A DNA stretch of 64,000 nt from Shinisaurus crocodilurus (GCA_021292165.1 CM037879.1:111158359-111222358); one strand, 5' to 3'; shown: positions 41,506-54,417, counted from the stretch's first letter. The notes: generated from the letters alone by a model not told the origin. Program-made: numbers and translations.

Positions 41506-42110
41506 TGTCTTAAAGGATCAGGTTGGTAGCTTGCAACTAGAGGCAGAAGTGTCTTCTGTGGTGCAAAGCACCTTTTACCAGCTTAGGATGGTACACCATT
41601 TATGACACTACCAGGATAGAGACAGCCCAACTCCAGCGATCCATGCCTTGGTAACCTCCTGATTAGATTACTACAATGCATTGTATGTGGTGCTGGCCCT
41701 TGAGGCTGGTCCAGAAACTACTGTTAGTACAAAAAATGGCAGCTACAGTACTGACTGGAACTGGGTGTTATGACCATATTATGACAGTATTGTGATGGCC
41801 CCTAATTAAGTTTTTAGTGCCAGGCAAAGACCTTTTTATTCTTCCAGGCCTTTAAAAAAATGTGCTAACTGCTGCTTGTTTTATTTCCAATTATATATTT
41901 AAAGCTGTGTTTTTAAAGTCATTCTTTTCCATGTTTTAGCAGCTTTGACATTTATTTCTCCTTTTAAAATTATTTTAAATTATAGTTGTGGCTGCTTAAT
42001 AAAAAGGTTTTTTTGAATCATTGGTTTTATTACATTTGTTTTATTATGTATATATGTTGCCCTCAGAGTTTCAGCTACAAAGTGTCTCATAAATTGAATA
42101 ATGGTGGTGG

Positions 42111-43928
42111 TGGTGGTGATATCAGGTGACCTATTCACATCACAGTGAATTCCCTGAGCTTCCACATCATTGGAACATCTGAATAATAGAAATGGCATAA
42201 CATTTTTATTTTTTTTTTAAAAAATTAGATAGGTGATTTATAAATAAAAATGGAGTTTTTGTCAAACCTTGAAAAGGTGCTCTGGCACGACACAGGTAAG
42301 AAAAATGCTCCAGTTAAAAGTTGGAGAATGCTTACAGAACACAACAGGATCTCAATGTGCTATGCAAGCTAAATAAATAAATACATTCTCAGGATAAAGA
42401 TGGACAAAATTAAACACTAGACAAGAAAGTTCAGATACTTCGGGATTGTTTGAATTCTATGTACTACTAAATATTTCATCGCAAATTTGCCATCTTCTAT
42501 CCTTAATATATATTTTTTAAGTTTTAAAAATAATACGCCCAATAGAAACAATACATGTATTAATTTGGTCTCTCTTTGGGAACTGACTTCTCCATCATAG
42601 GATTGATTAAAGCCTACAGGCATGATTGCATTCCACACTCACTAATCACCATCAGGGAATCTAATCAGCAGCTAAAGAACTTTTAACTGGAGCTTTTATA
42701 TTTTAGCCCTTAATTTTCAAAGCTACAATCCTAACAGTTGGTTTACATTTAAAGTCTTTATCAGTTCATATTCTATCTGACAGTGTTAAAAGTCTCCTGT
42801 CCTTCTTCCTGAATTAGTAAAAGCTAACTCATTAGTGTAGCTACATGTAGTGGCAAAGTAACAACCCAATACCACAACATAAGGACTGTGACTTTTTACC
42901 CTATTCAATTTTAATGCTTCAAATTATTCAGTTACTCAAATTAGTATGTATTGGCTTATGTATTTATGTATAGCAAAGGACAAACACAATTACACTCTTA
43001 AAATTTAATTAAGAAGGTAAAAAACAACAACAGACTTATCACACCCACATTACCATAAAAGAAAAAGAAAGCTTTTAGGCTCAGAAAGCTTTTCAACTTA
43101 GCCCAGATAAGGCATAAACAAAAAATCTGTATGAATCTAATTCTAATCCTAATGCTATCTAAAATGATAAAGCCACTGGACAAGCATGGTTTTCTCTATA
43201 TAACCATATAAATTATCTGAAACAACCATACTCAAAAGTATTACAGATTTTACATGCTGTGGGATATTAGTATACAATAGGTCTAGTAAGTACAGGCACA
43301 AAGGCCACACTACAGGGTGCAGAGACACCCCTCATAGACTTCAGCATAACTCTGCCCCCACTATGCTGCCCCTGTACCAGGGATGCCAGCCTATGCTAGA
43401 ATGCTATGATAGTCCAAGGCCATGCATGGCAAACCAAGGCCCTTCTGACTTTAACTTAAAAGCATTCAGCAGCCCACTCCTGCTCAAGCCATGGAGCGCA
43501 ATCATGCTGCTGCTGCAACTAGCCTGTGTCCCAGAGGCCTGGGGATAAACAGGCCACCAGAAACTCCACAGTGAAGTGTGGGAGGACTCAAGTTTGCCAT
43601 AAATGACCTGACACATCACATCACTTGCACAGTGTGGTGAGAATTCCAAGAATATGTTCTATGGCTTTTCAGACAACCTTAAATCCTAAACCAGTCCAAA
43701 GATGGGGGGGAGAGCGAGCTAGAAAACCTGGTGGCTAATTAGGCTGGATTTCTGAATAAAGTAGTAGGGAGTTCAGGTACTGCAACAAAACAAGTAGGAA
43801 CAGTACATCTTTCTGGAGAGTTTTACTCTTGCATTAATGTGCAGTAAAATGTGTCAAAGGTTCACTAGCTAAGATGGTAAACCCTGGAATTCAGTGGTGT
43901 GAGAACAAGGAACAACAAGTAGCAGTTA
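42111..43928. other. AFG1L intron, no recognised feature
   Basis: AT-rich, unique-looking. Short frames here (for example 43363-43548) have no family resemblance. Confidence 0.5.
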
Positions 43929-43936
43929 TTGAAACC

Positions 43937-44590
43937 CAGGGATGTTGAAGAGTCCTTGGTTTCGAGTCACGAGTAGAGTCACGAGTCTTTGGACTCGAGT
44001 CTCGAGTCCGAGGTCCAAAATGGTGACTCACGAGTCACTCCCAAAGCTGACTCCACGAGTCCCTATTAAAATCAATGGGGGTTTTCCCCAACAAAATAAG
44101 GCTATTTCAGATGTGTGGCTTAAATAAATTCTAGGCACAAGTGTGCCTTTTTATTTCAAACTCTGCAACTGATTTTGGCAAGAACAGACCAGGCAGACAA
44201 ACCCAAAATAACCAGGCAGGCAGAGGAGGCAGGGAACCCCAAAACAGGCAGGCAGAGGCCTTTGTCTTGGACAATTCAAACTGTGGAACTGGTTAAGAAG
44301 AGACCAGGCAGGCAGAGGAGGCTGGGAACCCCAAACAGGCAGGCAGAGGCAGCCAAACCCAAAATGTCTGAAAGGTTGCATTTTAGGAAAATGATTTTAA
44401 AAAATAAACTTGCTGCACTTTCTAAAACCTATCCATGTTGCATTTGAGGAACACGATTTTGGAACACGAGTCCTTGGTCTCGAGTTCCGAGTCGAGTCTC
44501 GAGTCCCATTAAAAATATTGGGACTCGAGTCTGACGGGGGACTCAGTCCGACTCACGAGTCGAGTCCTGGAGTCCGAGTCCCCATCCCTG
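43937..44590 (-). mobile_element. hAT element with GAGTC arrays, 654-bp deletion relative
   Basis: Exact 8-bp target duplication TTGAAACC (43929-43936 and 44591-44598). Same ends, pentamer arrays and internal repeats as 39524-40558, but it lacks the segment corresponding to about 40095-40425, including the transposase remnant and the second left-end copy. The junction reads ACACGATTTTGGAACACGAG. Confidence 0.92.
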
Positions 44591-44603
44591 TTGAAACCTA
44601 TTG

Positions 44604-44935
44604 ACCTGGTTCACACATAATGGCCAATTTATGGGTTAATTCATGAATTGGTGAGGCCGCAAGCAGGGGAGTGCATGTGCTGCTTGCCACACGCTCATCA
44701 TTTCCACCTTCAGTCAGCTTTAATCAACAACCTAGGATTGCCCCGTTCCTGGAGTTTGATAAAACATCTGAACCCACGTTGTTGTAGGATTAAACAACTC
44801 AGAGTTTACCTGAACAACAAACCATGGATGATTGTTGGCTTAAAGTCTGGGTTGTTCCCTCACTTGCATCCCCAACAACCCTTGATTTCAACAACCCATG
44901 GGTTGTTGTTGCATGTGAACCAGGCAATTAAGTCA
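44604..44935. mobile_element. Foldback MITE with TGGTTCACA ends
   Basis: Left ACCTGGTTCACACATAATGG and right GTTGCATGTGAACCAGGC are imperfect inverted ends about 330 bp apart. Inner complementary AACAACCCATGGGTTGTTG near 44895. Directly follows the hAT element. Confidence 0.6.
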
Positions 44936-45611
44936 ACAAGACGTATTTGGCTTTTGATTTGGAAGACCATAGTAATAAAGCAAGAAGCTTTGGGTTTAAG
45001 TTATATGAACTAATAGGAGATAGAAGATACAAATGTTTCAACATGTTCGGGATGTCTGGATTAGTTGGATAACTGCATTCTACACAGTATTTTGGGAAGC
45101 AAATCTACAGAAAGGAAAATGGGTAAAATCCAGTATTGTGCAAGTGGACATCTGCTGTCGCAACAGGCCTGTCTGTATCACTCCTCCCTTCTGAACCCCC
45201 CGCCCAATCTGCTCCAGGGGCTGCAGTGGGGAGGGGAAATCGCCCCTTCCTTTTCTGCTGACAGAAGCTGTTCCGTCAATGATTGGGGTTAACTGGATAT
45301 CATCCATGGTTGCAGTAGTTAATGCAAAACATAAACATTCAAACAACATGGCCTATGAGAAAGCTGGATCTAACAAAGGGGATATACAAGGGGGAAATGG
45401 AAAAAAAAATGTTTGCTTGAATCTGAAGAAGTTGCAAAAAAATTAATGCCCAGAAGCTTGCCCAAACCCAGGACTCAGGAGGCCATTTGACATCACTGCC
45501 TCCTCTTCTCCCCAAGAAAAGCAGATTATAGTTCAGTGTCACAATTCCAGCCTCCTCAGTTTCACATGCAGTTTGTGCTATAAAGGCTGATTTTGAGAAA
45601 AATCAAAGTTC
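44936..45611. other. AFG1L intron, unassigned
   Basis: A CATCTGCT...CTGCTCCAGGGGCTGCAG region near 45150-45290 resembles 47750-47880 loosely. Not called. Confidence 0.4.
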
Positions 45612-46262
45612 AGGGGTGTTGAACCTCTTTCAGCCCGAGGACCAAATTCAATTTCGGAGAAATTCATGGGGGCCATATTCTAGTTGTAGGTTGGGCTGAA
45701 GGCAAAAATACCAGCATATTTAAGTTTAAAGCTCTTACTGCAAGTAACTAAGCCTTAGGAGGGACATTTCAACCTTTTAGATTGGAGAAAAAAACTGCAC
45801 AAAAGGCAGGAAACCCCCAAAAGATTAATGGTTGGGGAAAGTGGGTCTGGTCATCTGTGGGACCTCAGAGGGCTGGATTGGTACTCCCAAGAGGGCTGGA
45901 TTTGGCCACCGGGCCTGAGGCTCTGCACCTCTGCTCTAGTTAAAAGTCCCAGGATTCTCTAGCTCTGAGGTGCAGAACCTCAGGCCTGGCAAGACCAATC
46001 TGGCCCTCTGGTGAACCCCAGAATCCCAAGCCCCCTTACCCTGGCCCCACCTTTTCCCCCAACCACCAACCATTTAGTGGTCACCCAGCTTTTGTGCAGT
46101 TTTTTCCTCCAATTTAAAAGGCTGAAATACCTCTCCTAAGGCTTAGTTACTGGCAGTAGGAGCTTTAAGCTAAAATATGCTGTCCCCACCCCTTTTGCCT
46201 GTGGCCCTGGCTACCACTTGAATGTGGACCCTGAGAGTGTCTCCAAGCTGAAATTCAGTTCT
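45612..46262. mobile_element. Two hAT-like repeats, tail to tail
   Basis: 45612-45942 is minus-oriented and 45967-46262 plus-oriented relative to the copy at 26757. Both share TTTTGTGCAGTTTTTT, CCTCTCCTAAGGCTTAGTTACTGGC and the GGCC(T/C)GAGG end blocks (in complement for the first). Only about 25 bases separate them. Confidence 0.65.
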
Positions 46263-46736
46263 CGGGCGGAACATTCAAAACCCTAAACGGCTTGGGGCCA
46301 GGGTATCTGAAGGATCGTCTCCTCACATATGTACCTGCCAGGACACATTTTTCAGTGGTCCTTCTCCGAGAGCCTCTGCCAAAGAAAGTGAGGCAGATGG
46401 CTACCAGGAGGAGGGCCTTTTCTGCTGTGGCACCCCGGTTGTGGAATGAGCTACCCAAAGAGGCTCGCCTGGCGCCTACATTGTACTCTTTTCGGTGCCA
46501 GGTGAAGACCTTTCTATTTTCCCAGACATTTTAAGCATTTTAATCTTGTAGTTGTTTTTAACTCTGTTATTGTAATTTGAACAGCTGCGGCTAGGTTTGC
46601 TGTTTTTTTAATCTGTGGTCTTAAATCTTATATTTACATTATATTGTATTTTATGGTTTTAACTGTTGTAAACCGCCCAGAGAGCTTCGGCTATTGGGCG
46701 GTATAAAAATGTATTAAATAAATAAATGAAATAGGT
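46262..46736 (+). repeat. L2-type LINE 3' end with C-terminal ORF2
   Basis: Open reading 46265-46534: FKTLNGLGPGYLKDRLLTY, then RRAFSAVAPRLWNELPKEAR and a stop at 46532. The 3' UTR ends in CCGCCCAGAGAGCTTCGGC...GGCGGTATAAAAATG and (AAAT)n. 5'-truncated; the last codons are intact. Confidence 0.85.
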
Positions 46737-49700
46737 TCTGTATCCCTGCTCTAGACTGTAGCCTTAGTCATATAGATTGTGCTCATGGTACTGTCACGAG
46801 CCAAATTGTTCTTATCTAAGATTTTCTAAATGATCTTACATTAGCTCTATGTGCTGTGTTAGTCATGAGGTGCACTGAGAAATGTGTAATAGTTTATAAG
46901 GAAGCTGAGAGAAAGCACTAATGGTAACTGCTTTGTTGGGACTGTACCGAAAAACAGCACTTGAAGTGGGAACATCTCTTCCTTTTATCAAAGAGTACCA
47001 AATGTAAATTTTGTATAGGTTTTAAGACATCCTTACTTGATATCAACTTTGTAAAGATGTATCTCTTTGCAAAGTTTCCATTACTTGTTTAGGATTTGGC
47101 TACCGTACTTCTTTCCAATTTATTATTTAAATAAAATCCCAACTGTAAACATCTGAATGGCTTTTTTTTTGTGTTTGTGGGTTCAGTTTACTTTTACTAT
47201 TATTCTGGTATATCCACACAGGCCAATATGCACAACTAAAATGCAGAATTAATTTGCCTACATTAAAAGATGCATACATTCAGGAGCCTCCAAAACAAAC
47301 AAGGAAATAATGAATAAACAAGAGGGCTATGAAATAATGTAACATTTCAGCAGCTAACCATCTAGGGAAGAAGGAATCCCTGCAGAAGCAGCCTGGCAAG
47401 TGGCTGAAGCCATATAATTGCCAAAAGCTCGCTGTTCCCCAACAATCAGTGACTCTCAATTGGCTGAGAACATCTGGGAGTGGTTGAGTGTTAGGGGACA
47501 AAACTTATTATTGTTATTCTATTATAATGTTCTTTTGAGCTGATTTGGGCATGGCTTACTGTGGAAAACCAGCATACAAATAAACTGAGAACAAGGATTA
47601 TTACTTGTCACCCTAATTATATCTAGTCATGCTACCCCCATTATGGTTCCTGAGTTCTGTGCCTTCATGCACTTGTGCCAGAACTTATTGGGTTGGAACA
47701 AACATAAGCCTCCCACGGACTGAAGGGAGGCTTTTCATCCAGCAGAGCTTCTCTGCTGGCTGAACAGAGATGATCTTTGCTGATTCCTCCCTCCCCATGC
47801 CATCCTCTATGTGCCCCCCCCCCATCTGCTCCAGATGGTTGGGAGACAGTACAGGCATGGTGGTGCTGGGGGCTGCAGAGGGATGAGGAATTGGCAAAAG
47901 TCACCTCCCTCCTTTCCGCTTGAGGATGCTCCTGCCAGTCGAATAAAACTCTGAATCCAACCCATTGCTTCCATTTCCCATCCAATTAAGTGCTAGTCCT
48001 CCTTCTACTTGGTGTTTATACTTGTCACTTGCCTCCCTCCACTTACCTAGCTCATTAATCTAATTCCCTGCTCAAGGCTCTGAGAATGATTTTTATTTCT
48101 TTTCTCTGGATACTAGCTTGTCTTTGGATCATGACCTGTAACCACCATCCACACCTCAGTTCCACACATGGCACATACTGTGCAAAGGAAGTGCTTAGTC
48201 TGAGCATATGCTGTAGGTTAAATGCACCTTGTGATCTAATAAAGAAACTCAAGATTCTGATATATGGGTTCAGCAAAGTCACAGGAAGGAGGGCTTGAAA
48301 TTATATCTACCTTGGGTTATGCTCTAGTCTACATATAAAAACAATAGCAGAGATAGCAGTATATTGTTTCCTCTTTGTGTGTTTGACCTTCTGGAGACAG
48401 TGATGGATATGATTAAGCTAGGGGTCCTTAAAACAAAGTTCTTTGCCTTCTCATAAGAACATGCATTTATATAACAAAACAGAAAAAAGAGGAATCATCT
48501 AACATTTTGTGGAATTAAAAAACTTGGTCAAACTATTGTTCAGTATGCACTTAGTCTTTGTCTTCATGTTCATATGTTGTTCAAACAGCAGACTTAAAAG
48601 AAAATAATGTCAATGAATCCTCCCAAGCACTATACATGACCTCTGGGGTAATTAGCAATCATTGAAAAGCAACAAGACTAAAATGTTCTATTCTTTATTA
48701 CTGTCAGCTCTTATCTTGATCAGCATTTTAATAAAGATGGTTCATTCCTAAGACAGTTCCATGAATCAGTCATAATTACAACATGACACGCAGTGAATAG
48801 TAAAGCAATACTAAATATCACTTCATCAACCTTTCTAACCTTTATGCAAGTATTAACAGTAAATAATTTTTACACAATCCAACAACAGAAAATCTGCATA
48901 TATCTTAGCTTTGTAGAGACTCTACCCTAAGTGAATTTCCTGTGACCTACACCAGCAAAACACAATTGGGCATAATTATTCAAGCTCCTGAGATATTCAG
49001 GTGTTGCTTTTTTCAGAGTGTACAACTTCAAGTACAAAAGGCTACTTGTTCTACATAATAAAACCTCAAAGGGTTAAATGAAATGCTAGTTTCCTTTTCC
49101 CAAGCATATCCTGGAAGCTTTGCTGAGCTAAAGCATGGTAGTAGGTTCTTGCTGCAAAATTGCGAGTGGCATGCTGGTACATAAAAATTGATATTTGATG
49201 TTTTCAAATATAAAAATGTAAATTAAAAATCCTAAATACATTTTAACATCCAAATTTGTTGAATCAGAGCCTACAGTTGAGGAAAATACATAAAATGTGC
49301 ACAATACACCATAGCTACTTCAGTTAAAATGCACAACTGGTGACAATTGCAACTTGAAAAATGTGTCTCTTGTGAATTAATTAAATTATATTTAATAGTT
49401 TTAAAGACTCACAAATTGTTTGAACTATTAGTTTATTCCTTATGTTTGTTAAAACACTGCAGATATGCATAAAATAATTGTTCCTTTTCCAGTGGTGTAT
49501 CATTGTTCAGAATATCAGCTGGAATAATATGTTTAGTTTCTCTGCTTCAGCAAACAAAATTGATATCCCCCCCCCTTAATTCAAATTAGATACGTTACAC
49601 TTGCTTTTACATAGTCCATGATTGCAGCCATATAACTCATCTCAGACTCCAGCAACAATTAATATTAAGTTCTACTGACAAAAAGTGTTTTGATGAAAAA

Positions 49701-52700
49701 AGAAAAGAAAATAACAGTATACAATGGCTCCCAATAACCCCCCCCCAACCAATGTTACATGTCAACCATCATCTTGGTCTTTGATGAGATACCTTGTATT
49801 AATCCCTAAAAGTATTTTAAAAATTCACTTGAAGAATAAACACGCACCTGATACTTAAGGGTATTAAAACAAGTAATATAGTCCATGCTAGACTAAAAGT
49901 GGCAGTTGTTCAACAATGGGTCAAATATATACGATAAACTAAATTATTTTAATGCCGTTCCACCCAAGATGAAGTTTGTGCTCACTAAGTTTCCTTTCTT
50001 TAAAATCTAATTTGTACTTCTTTCCTTGATATTTGCCTTCACTACTACCAGAACACCAAATAGGGAAGAAAAAAAGAAAGAAAAAAGGATAGAACTGTCG
50101 ATTTAAGAAACTAGAATTCCCAGAATAATAATTTTAAAATGTGATTAAGATCTAAGCAAAGGCTAAGGATGGCTTATGCCTAACTCTGATGAGGTCCACT
50201 ACCTCATTATCAACAACTGAAAACTTCTGCTGCATTTTGTTTCAAGAGAATCCAAAAGTCCTTGCTGTAAAGCAGACTGGGGGGTGCAGAGTCCATTCAG
50301 TCTTTCTGTATCACAACCATTATGTAAGAAGTATAAAACACTGCCTTTATGCTGCCAAGCCACAATGACTCCTCTTACATCAAAGCAGTTTTGCCACTTG
50401 GGTTTTTTTCTTCCAAATTTATTCAAGCCAAGGGCAGGGAGACAACAATTCATACACGCTAATTACACCTAATTATCTATTCCTCCCCCCACCCCAACTT
50501 TCGGCCAGCGTTATTTGCTATTTGGGTTTCTCACAACCTCCTCTTGCCCTGTCCATCCAGCTCAACAGTGAGTCTTTGAAGAAAACAGTTGTGGCTTTTT
50601 AGAATATTCACAATGTAAGGTTCAACTCAAATTAAACTATTCCCATTATTAGTTTTGACACGTTTTGTGTGTTAAATATGAAGGCCTTTTGCTTAGTTTA
50701 GCAAATTCCTAACATCTCTGCATGGAGAGAATTGCCAGTAACACCCTCGTCTACTGGAGTTTCTCCTCACACTTTCTTTTCATGATCTAAATGAAATGTT
50801 TATTGGATTAAAGTTCTTCTCTGCAGACTTTCATGGTGGCCTATGACAAAGCACTTACAAGCTTTATTAATTGGCTTGGACTGTTGGGGTGGGGGTTGGA
50901 GGAAGATGGGGATAGACCTTATTTCACATTATATCACAAGCAAAGAAACCCGCCATGTGTTAATTAAATGAACAAATCCATTACACAAGGAAGACAGTAT
51001 TACATATCTGTAACAGAATTTGAGTCACTTGTTTGAACCAAAGAGTTAATTTGCTGAAACAGAGACGAGAACCATTATTATTAAGATCAAGATGGAAGAG
51101 AATGTAAGTTAGCTATAATTATTTTACCATCAGGTGACAATTGTTTTTTTTTTCTTTAAAAAAAAGGGATTCCCAAGCAATAGCTTGGGGGGAAAATAAT
51201 TGGTACTATTATATGCAGTCCTGTACCTTGCTATAGTTGAAAAGCACTTTATTAAACCAAATGTTTTTTAAAACCTTGCCTGACTTCTGAACATTTAATT
51301 TTTGTTATAGAAGACACAAAACATATACACATTCAGTGTGCTATTGATTCCCATACCACAGGACCCTTTTCAGAAGATCAGACAGAAGTCTTGGGTATTA
51401 AAGTTCTAATTTTGTGGGTCAAAGCATAGGTACTTTCCAACTCAAATTGAGATGCAATGTGACTGTGATGCAGTCACATTAAAACATCCATAAAATACAC
51501 TGTAAAGTGAACATGAATATGAGCCAAAGTCTATCTTAGCATTATTTTACTGTGTATATGTACACACTCACCCTCTTTTTCTAATGCTAAGCACAATGGT
51601 TCACAACTGAACTGTATTGTAAATCCCAAAAGTACGGTAATCCATTTAATTAATACGGGGAGGGGGGGGAGAGAAAGACAGAGCCTACAACTTCCAGCTT
51701 GGGAAAGAAAGAGTTTTCTTTTTAAGTCTTGCTTGGGTACTTACTAAGAAGGGAAACAAAAGGCCTAACATCTTCAGTAATGAAAAAGTCAATTGATAAG
51801 TGAAGACATCACAATATCAAAGACTTAATCCTAGCAATTCTGACTCAGGTGACAGCCCAGCAGAGGTCAGGGTGCTGACACTGACCACAAAAGCAAGTTT
51901 CAACCATTCAGCTCAAGGAGGCTATCGCAGCATTAGAATGGAACTAACTGACAAATCAATTTAATCACCAAGATGACTTTTTAAAAAAAGAAATTGTCAA
52001 TTGACAAATCTGTGTGCCCCTAACACAGGTGGCTTGACAAAGGCAGAATGTATAATCAAAGCCATTTTATATCTCCTAAGTGGTGCTAAAAAATGCACAT
52101 TTCCCCCCACAAATTGCTTTGAATTTGCTCAGCAGTCCCCTTGACGCAATATAGTAGTAGTAGGCATTTGAATATTCTTACCATCTTTAATAACGTTTTT
52201 GTGAGCATAAGAAATTGACATTTCTGGGGGTAGTGGTGGAGAAGTCAACAGAACAGTTGTAAACAACCTAATAACCCAATTGTATGCATGCTTACTTAGA
52301 AGCAAGTTCCACCAAACTAAATGGGGCTTATTCCCAAGGAAATGCACAGTTGTATCACAACATAAATCTCAACAAGTGCTATAAGAGAGACTCAACAGCA
52401 GACACAGTTGTTCATGTGAAATTTAGGTTATTGTGTCAGCACAGCTGGGAAGCATGAAATTAATCAAAAACGTTTTGAAGGATCAGGGCTGCCTGCTGTT
52501 GCACCCCATACATAGAAGGAGGAAACCAAAGTAAAATGTTAACTCAGTTTGAACACAGAGAAAAAGTTGTGTGCGCTTACTTTCCACTAAAATCATTAAA
52601 ATGTGTGCCTATATGCCCCCATTGATTTTAGTGGTACAGGAATACTTAAATGTTTGAGGATTGCACCTTTAGGATTCTAAGCCACCTTGAATTCCCTGCA

Positions 52701-53103
52701 ATAGGGGGAAAAGGTGGGATATAAGAACAAATAAATAAATAAATAAGTAGTTTTCAACGGCGTATGACTTCCACAATGACTATATTTTCTTCTGATTTCT
52801 TTCCAGTTATAGAAGGTAGAAATAGTGCCTATACTATCTTAAAATGTCACCTCTTTCACATAATACTGATTTTATATGGGCATGAACCAGCAGAGTAAAG
52901 TACGTACTTTAAAATCCCATTCATTTTAAAAGGAGAGATTTAAATACAAACATGGCTAGATTGTGCCCAATATATATAAAGTAGTACTTTTTTTGGTATA
53001 TTGTATATTGCTTAACTAGTTTAGCTATTTGCATTACTTCAGAGATAAGCCAAGGACTCCTATTCCATCAAAGCTGAACCAAAATGTGTATCAGGATATG
53101 TGG
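46737..53103. other. Repeat-poor AFG1L intron segment
   Basis: About 6.4 kb with almost no recognisable transposon apart from possible MITE remnants at 52265-52350 and an L2/SINE tail at 52660-52745. An 84-codon minus frame (50199-50453) reads somewhat protein-like but has no recognisable family. A minus-strand AATAAA lies near 48693. No splice-bounded exon found. Confidence 0.5.
52660..52745 (+). repeat. SINE/L2 tail fragment
   Basis: TAAGCCACCTTGAATTCCCTG, AAAGGTGGGATATAAGAAC and (AAAT)n, the same tail type as 31255-31328. Confidence 0.6.
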
Positions 53104-53260
53104 CTTATGCTGGCTCAGCTTGTCTGAGCGTGGAAAGCTAAGCAGGGTCAGGCCTGGTTATTACTTGGATGGGAGACCCCTCCTCTAGTTTCCTGCATTG
53201 AGCAGGGGGTTGGACTCGATAGCCTTGTAAGTTCCTTCTAACTCTATGATCTATGAAATC
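53104..53260 (+). repeat. 5S rRNA-derived SINE with CR1 tail, copy 2
   Basis: Nearly identical to 21741-21897 over about 150 bp, including GAAAGCTAAGCAGGGTCAGG and the CR1 tail. A few changes occur in the tail (GCCTTGTAAGTTCCTTCTAAC). Confidence 0.9.
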
Positions 53261-54114
53261 TATGTGTGTGTTATAGAATATCAGAGATGAAAAGGAACCT
53301 TTTGCCCTGCTCTATACAATTAAAATGTCATTATGTAATGAAATACTAGGTTACTGTAAAGGGCACAAGCAATCAGAAAAATAGCTACAAAAACTAAGTG
53401 CAAACCCATTAATCCCAGCTGTACTCCCTTGCATTAGGCTTCCATGTATAAATCCCATTGAAATGAATTAGGAATGAGCAGCTGTAGTGCCTATCAGACT
53501 TCACATGGGTGCATGTTCTCTCTCTCTCTCTCTCTTAAAGTATAAGTAGCCCATGGAAGTTGGCAACCCACAGCACCAAACCATGCAATCAATCTTTCTC
53601 CACATAAGATTAAGACCCAAATCCCAATGCTTCATTTAAATCATTATTTTTCTTGCCCCTTGTACCTAAACAGTGGGAAAGGTGTATTTATGGAACCAAA
53701 TGACACAACAGTAACTTCATCTAACAATAATGACAACACTTGACTTTGATTTTTGACATGGACAATCCAATAAACATGGGGTGGGGGTGGATCTTGTAGT
53801 TGTTTCTATTTTTAAGAGAAAAAGACAGAAACAGATAATAGTGGGGTACTGCTCTTCTGGACTCCCCTGGGGAGTTCCCATGTCTTCACAGGAAGACTAA
53901 GTACGCAGTAAGCTGACAAGAATTAACATTTCCTTCTATTTTGATAAGTCCCCTTTTTTCTATTGCTCTGAACTCTACCAGAGAAAACAGAACTTCTGGA
54001 TCCATACATATTACGTTACTGATGAAAACGAAACATTAACTCCTGCCTCTTCCCAATTGGTTTAATCCCTATACGTTAAAAAAGGGTTTTCCCCAAAACA
54101 ATGTCTTTCCTTAC
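53261..54114. other. AFG1L intron near the exon, no recognised feature
   Basis: A short (CT)n run at 53517-53535 and a possible MITE remnant at 53405-53500. Nothing else. Confidence 0.5.
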
Positions 54115-54173
54115 CTTCAGTATAGCAATGAATGGCACGAAGTTAGCTCTCTGGAGCCCATTTTTATAGAGGT
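54115..54173 (-). CDS. AFG1L: AFG1L coding exon (first found)
   Basis: 59-bp exon. Acceptor TTCTCTTTCAG and donor GTAAGG. It takes one base (G of a GAC codon) from the previous exon, then encodes DLYKNGLQRANFVPFIAILK and ends on a codon boundary. In AFG1/ZapE-family ATPases this follows the TSN-x-P-P sensor region of the AAA+ core; the LYKNGLQR stretch is the most conserved family motif visible in the window. The preceding exon was not found in 54174-64000, so it probably lies beyond the window. Confidence 0.95.
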
Positions 54174-54417
54174 CTGAAAGAGAACACATTGGTATTATCT
54201 TTGCCACAACCTTCTGTTGAGATTGCCTTTCGGTATTATACAAATCAAGAAATAAGGGAACCAAGAAGGAAGAAATACTCTTTTTGCTGCAGTATTAAAC
54301 TCCAAATAAGAAAATAAAATAATGGAACACCCTGGAGAGTCTCACAAAAGGCATCTGTGCAAAAGTTAGATTTGAGTCTTTAATCAAAACAAGGGAATTT
54401 AGCAAGAGAGATATAGG

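Larger units (their letters stand above)
39241..42110 (+). mobile_element. Old L2 LINE with three nested insertions
   Basis: L2 segments at 39250-39515 (RT: LGFRPGFGMETALVTLW and FNTIDHGILLERL), 40567-40660 (ILSPMLFNIYMKLLSE), 40985-41186 (MRANKLKLNLDKTEVLLD) and 41506-42110 (KDQVGSLQLEAEVSSVV and onward) follow one L2 order. Between them lie the hAT element 39524-40558, an L2-type tail at 40690-40970 and a hAT-like MITE at 41187-41505. Many stops; older than the L2 at 31830. Confidence 0.8.

Noticed and set aside
50199..50453. 84-codon minus frame as a coding exon
   Set aside because: Protein-like appearance only; no family recognised, and no clear acceptor or donor to fit it into AFG1L.
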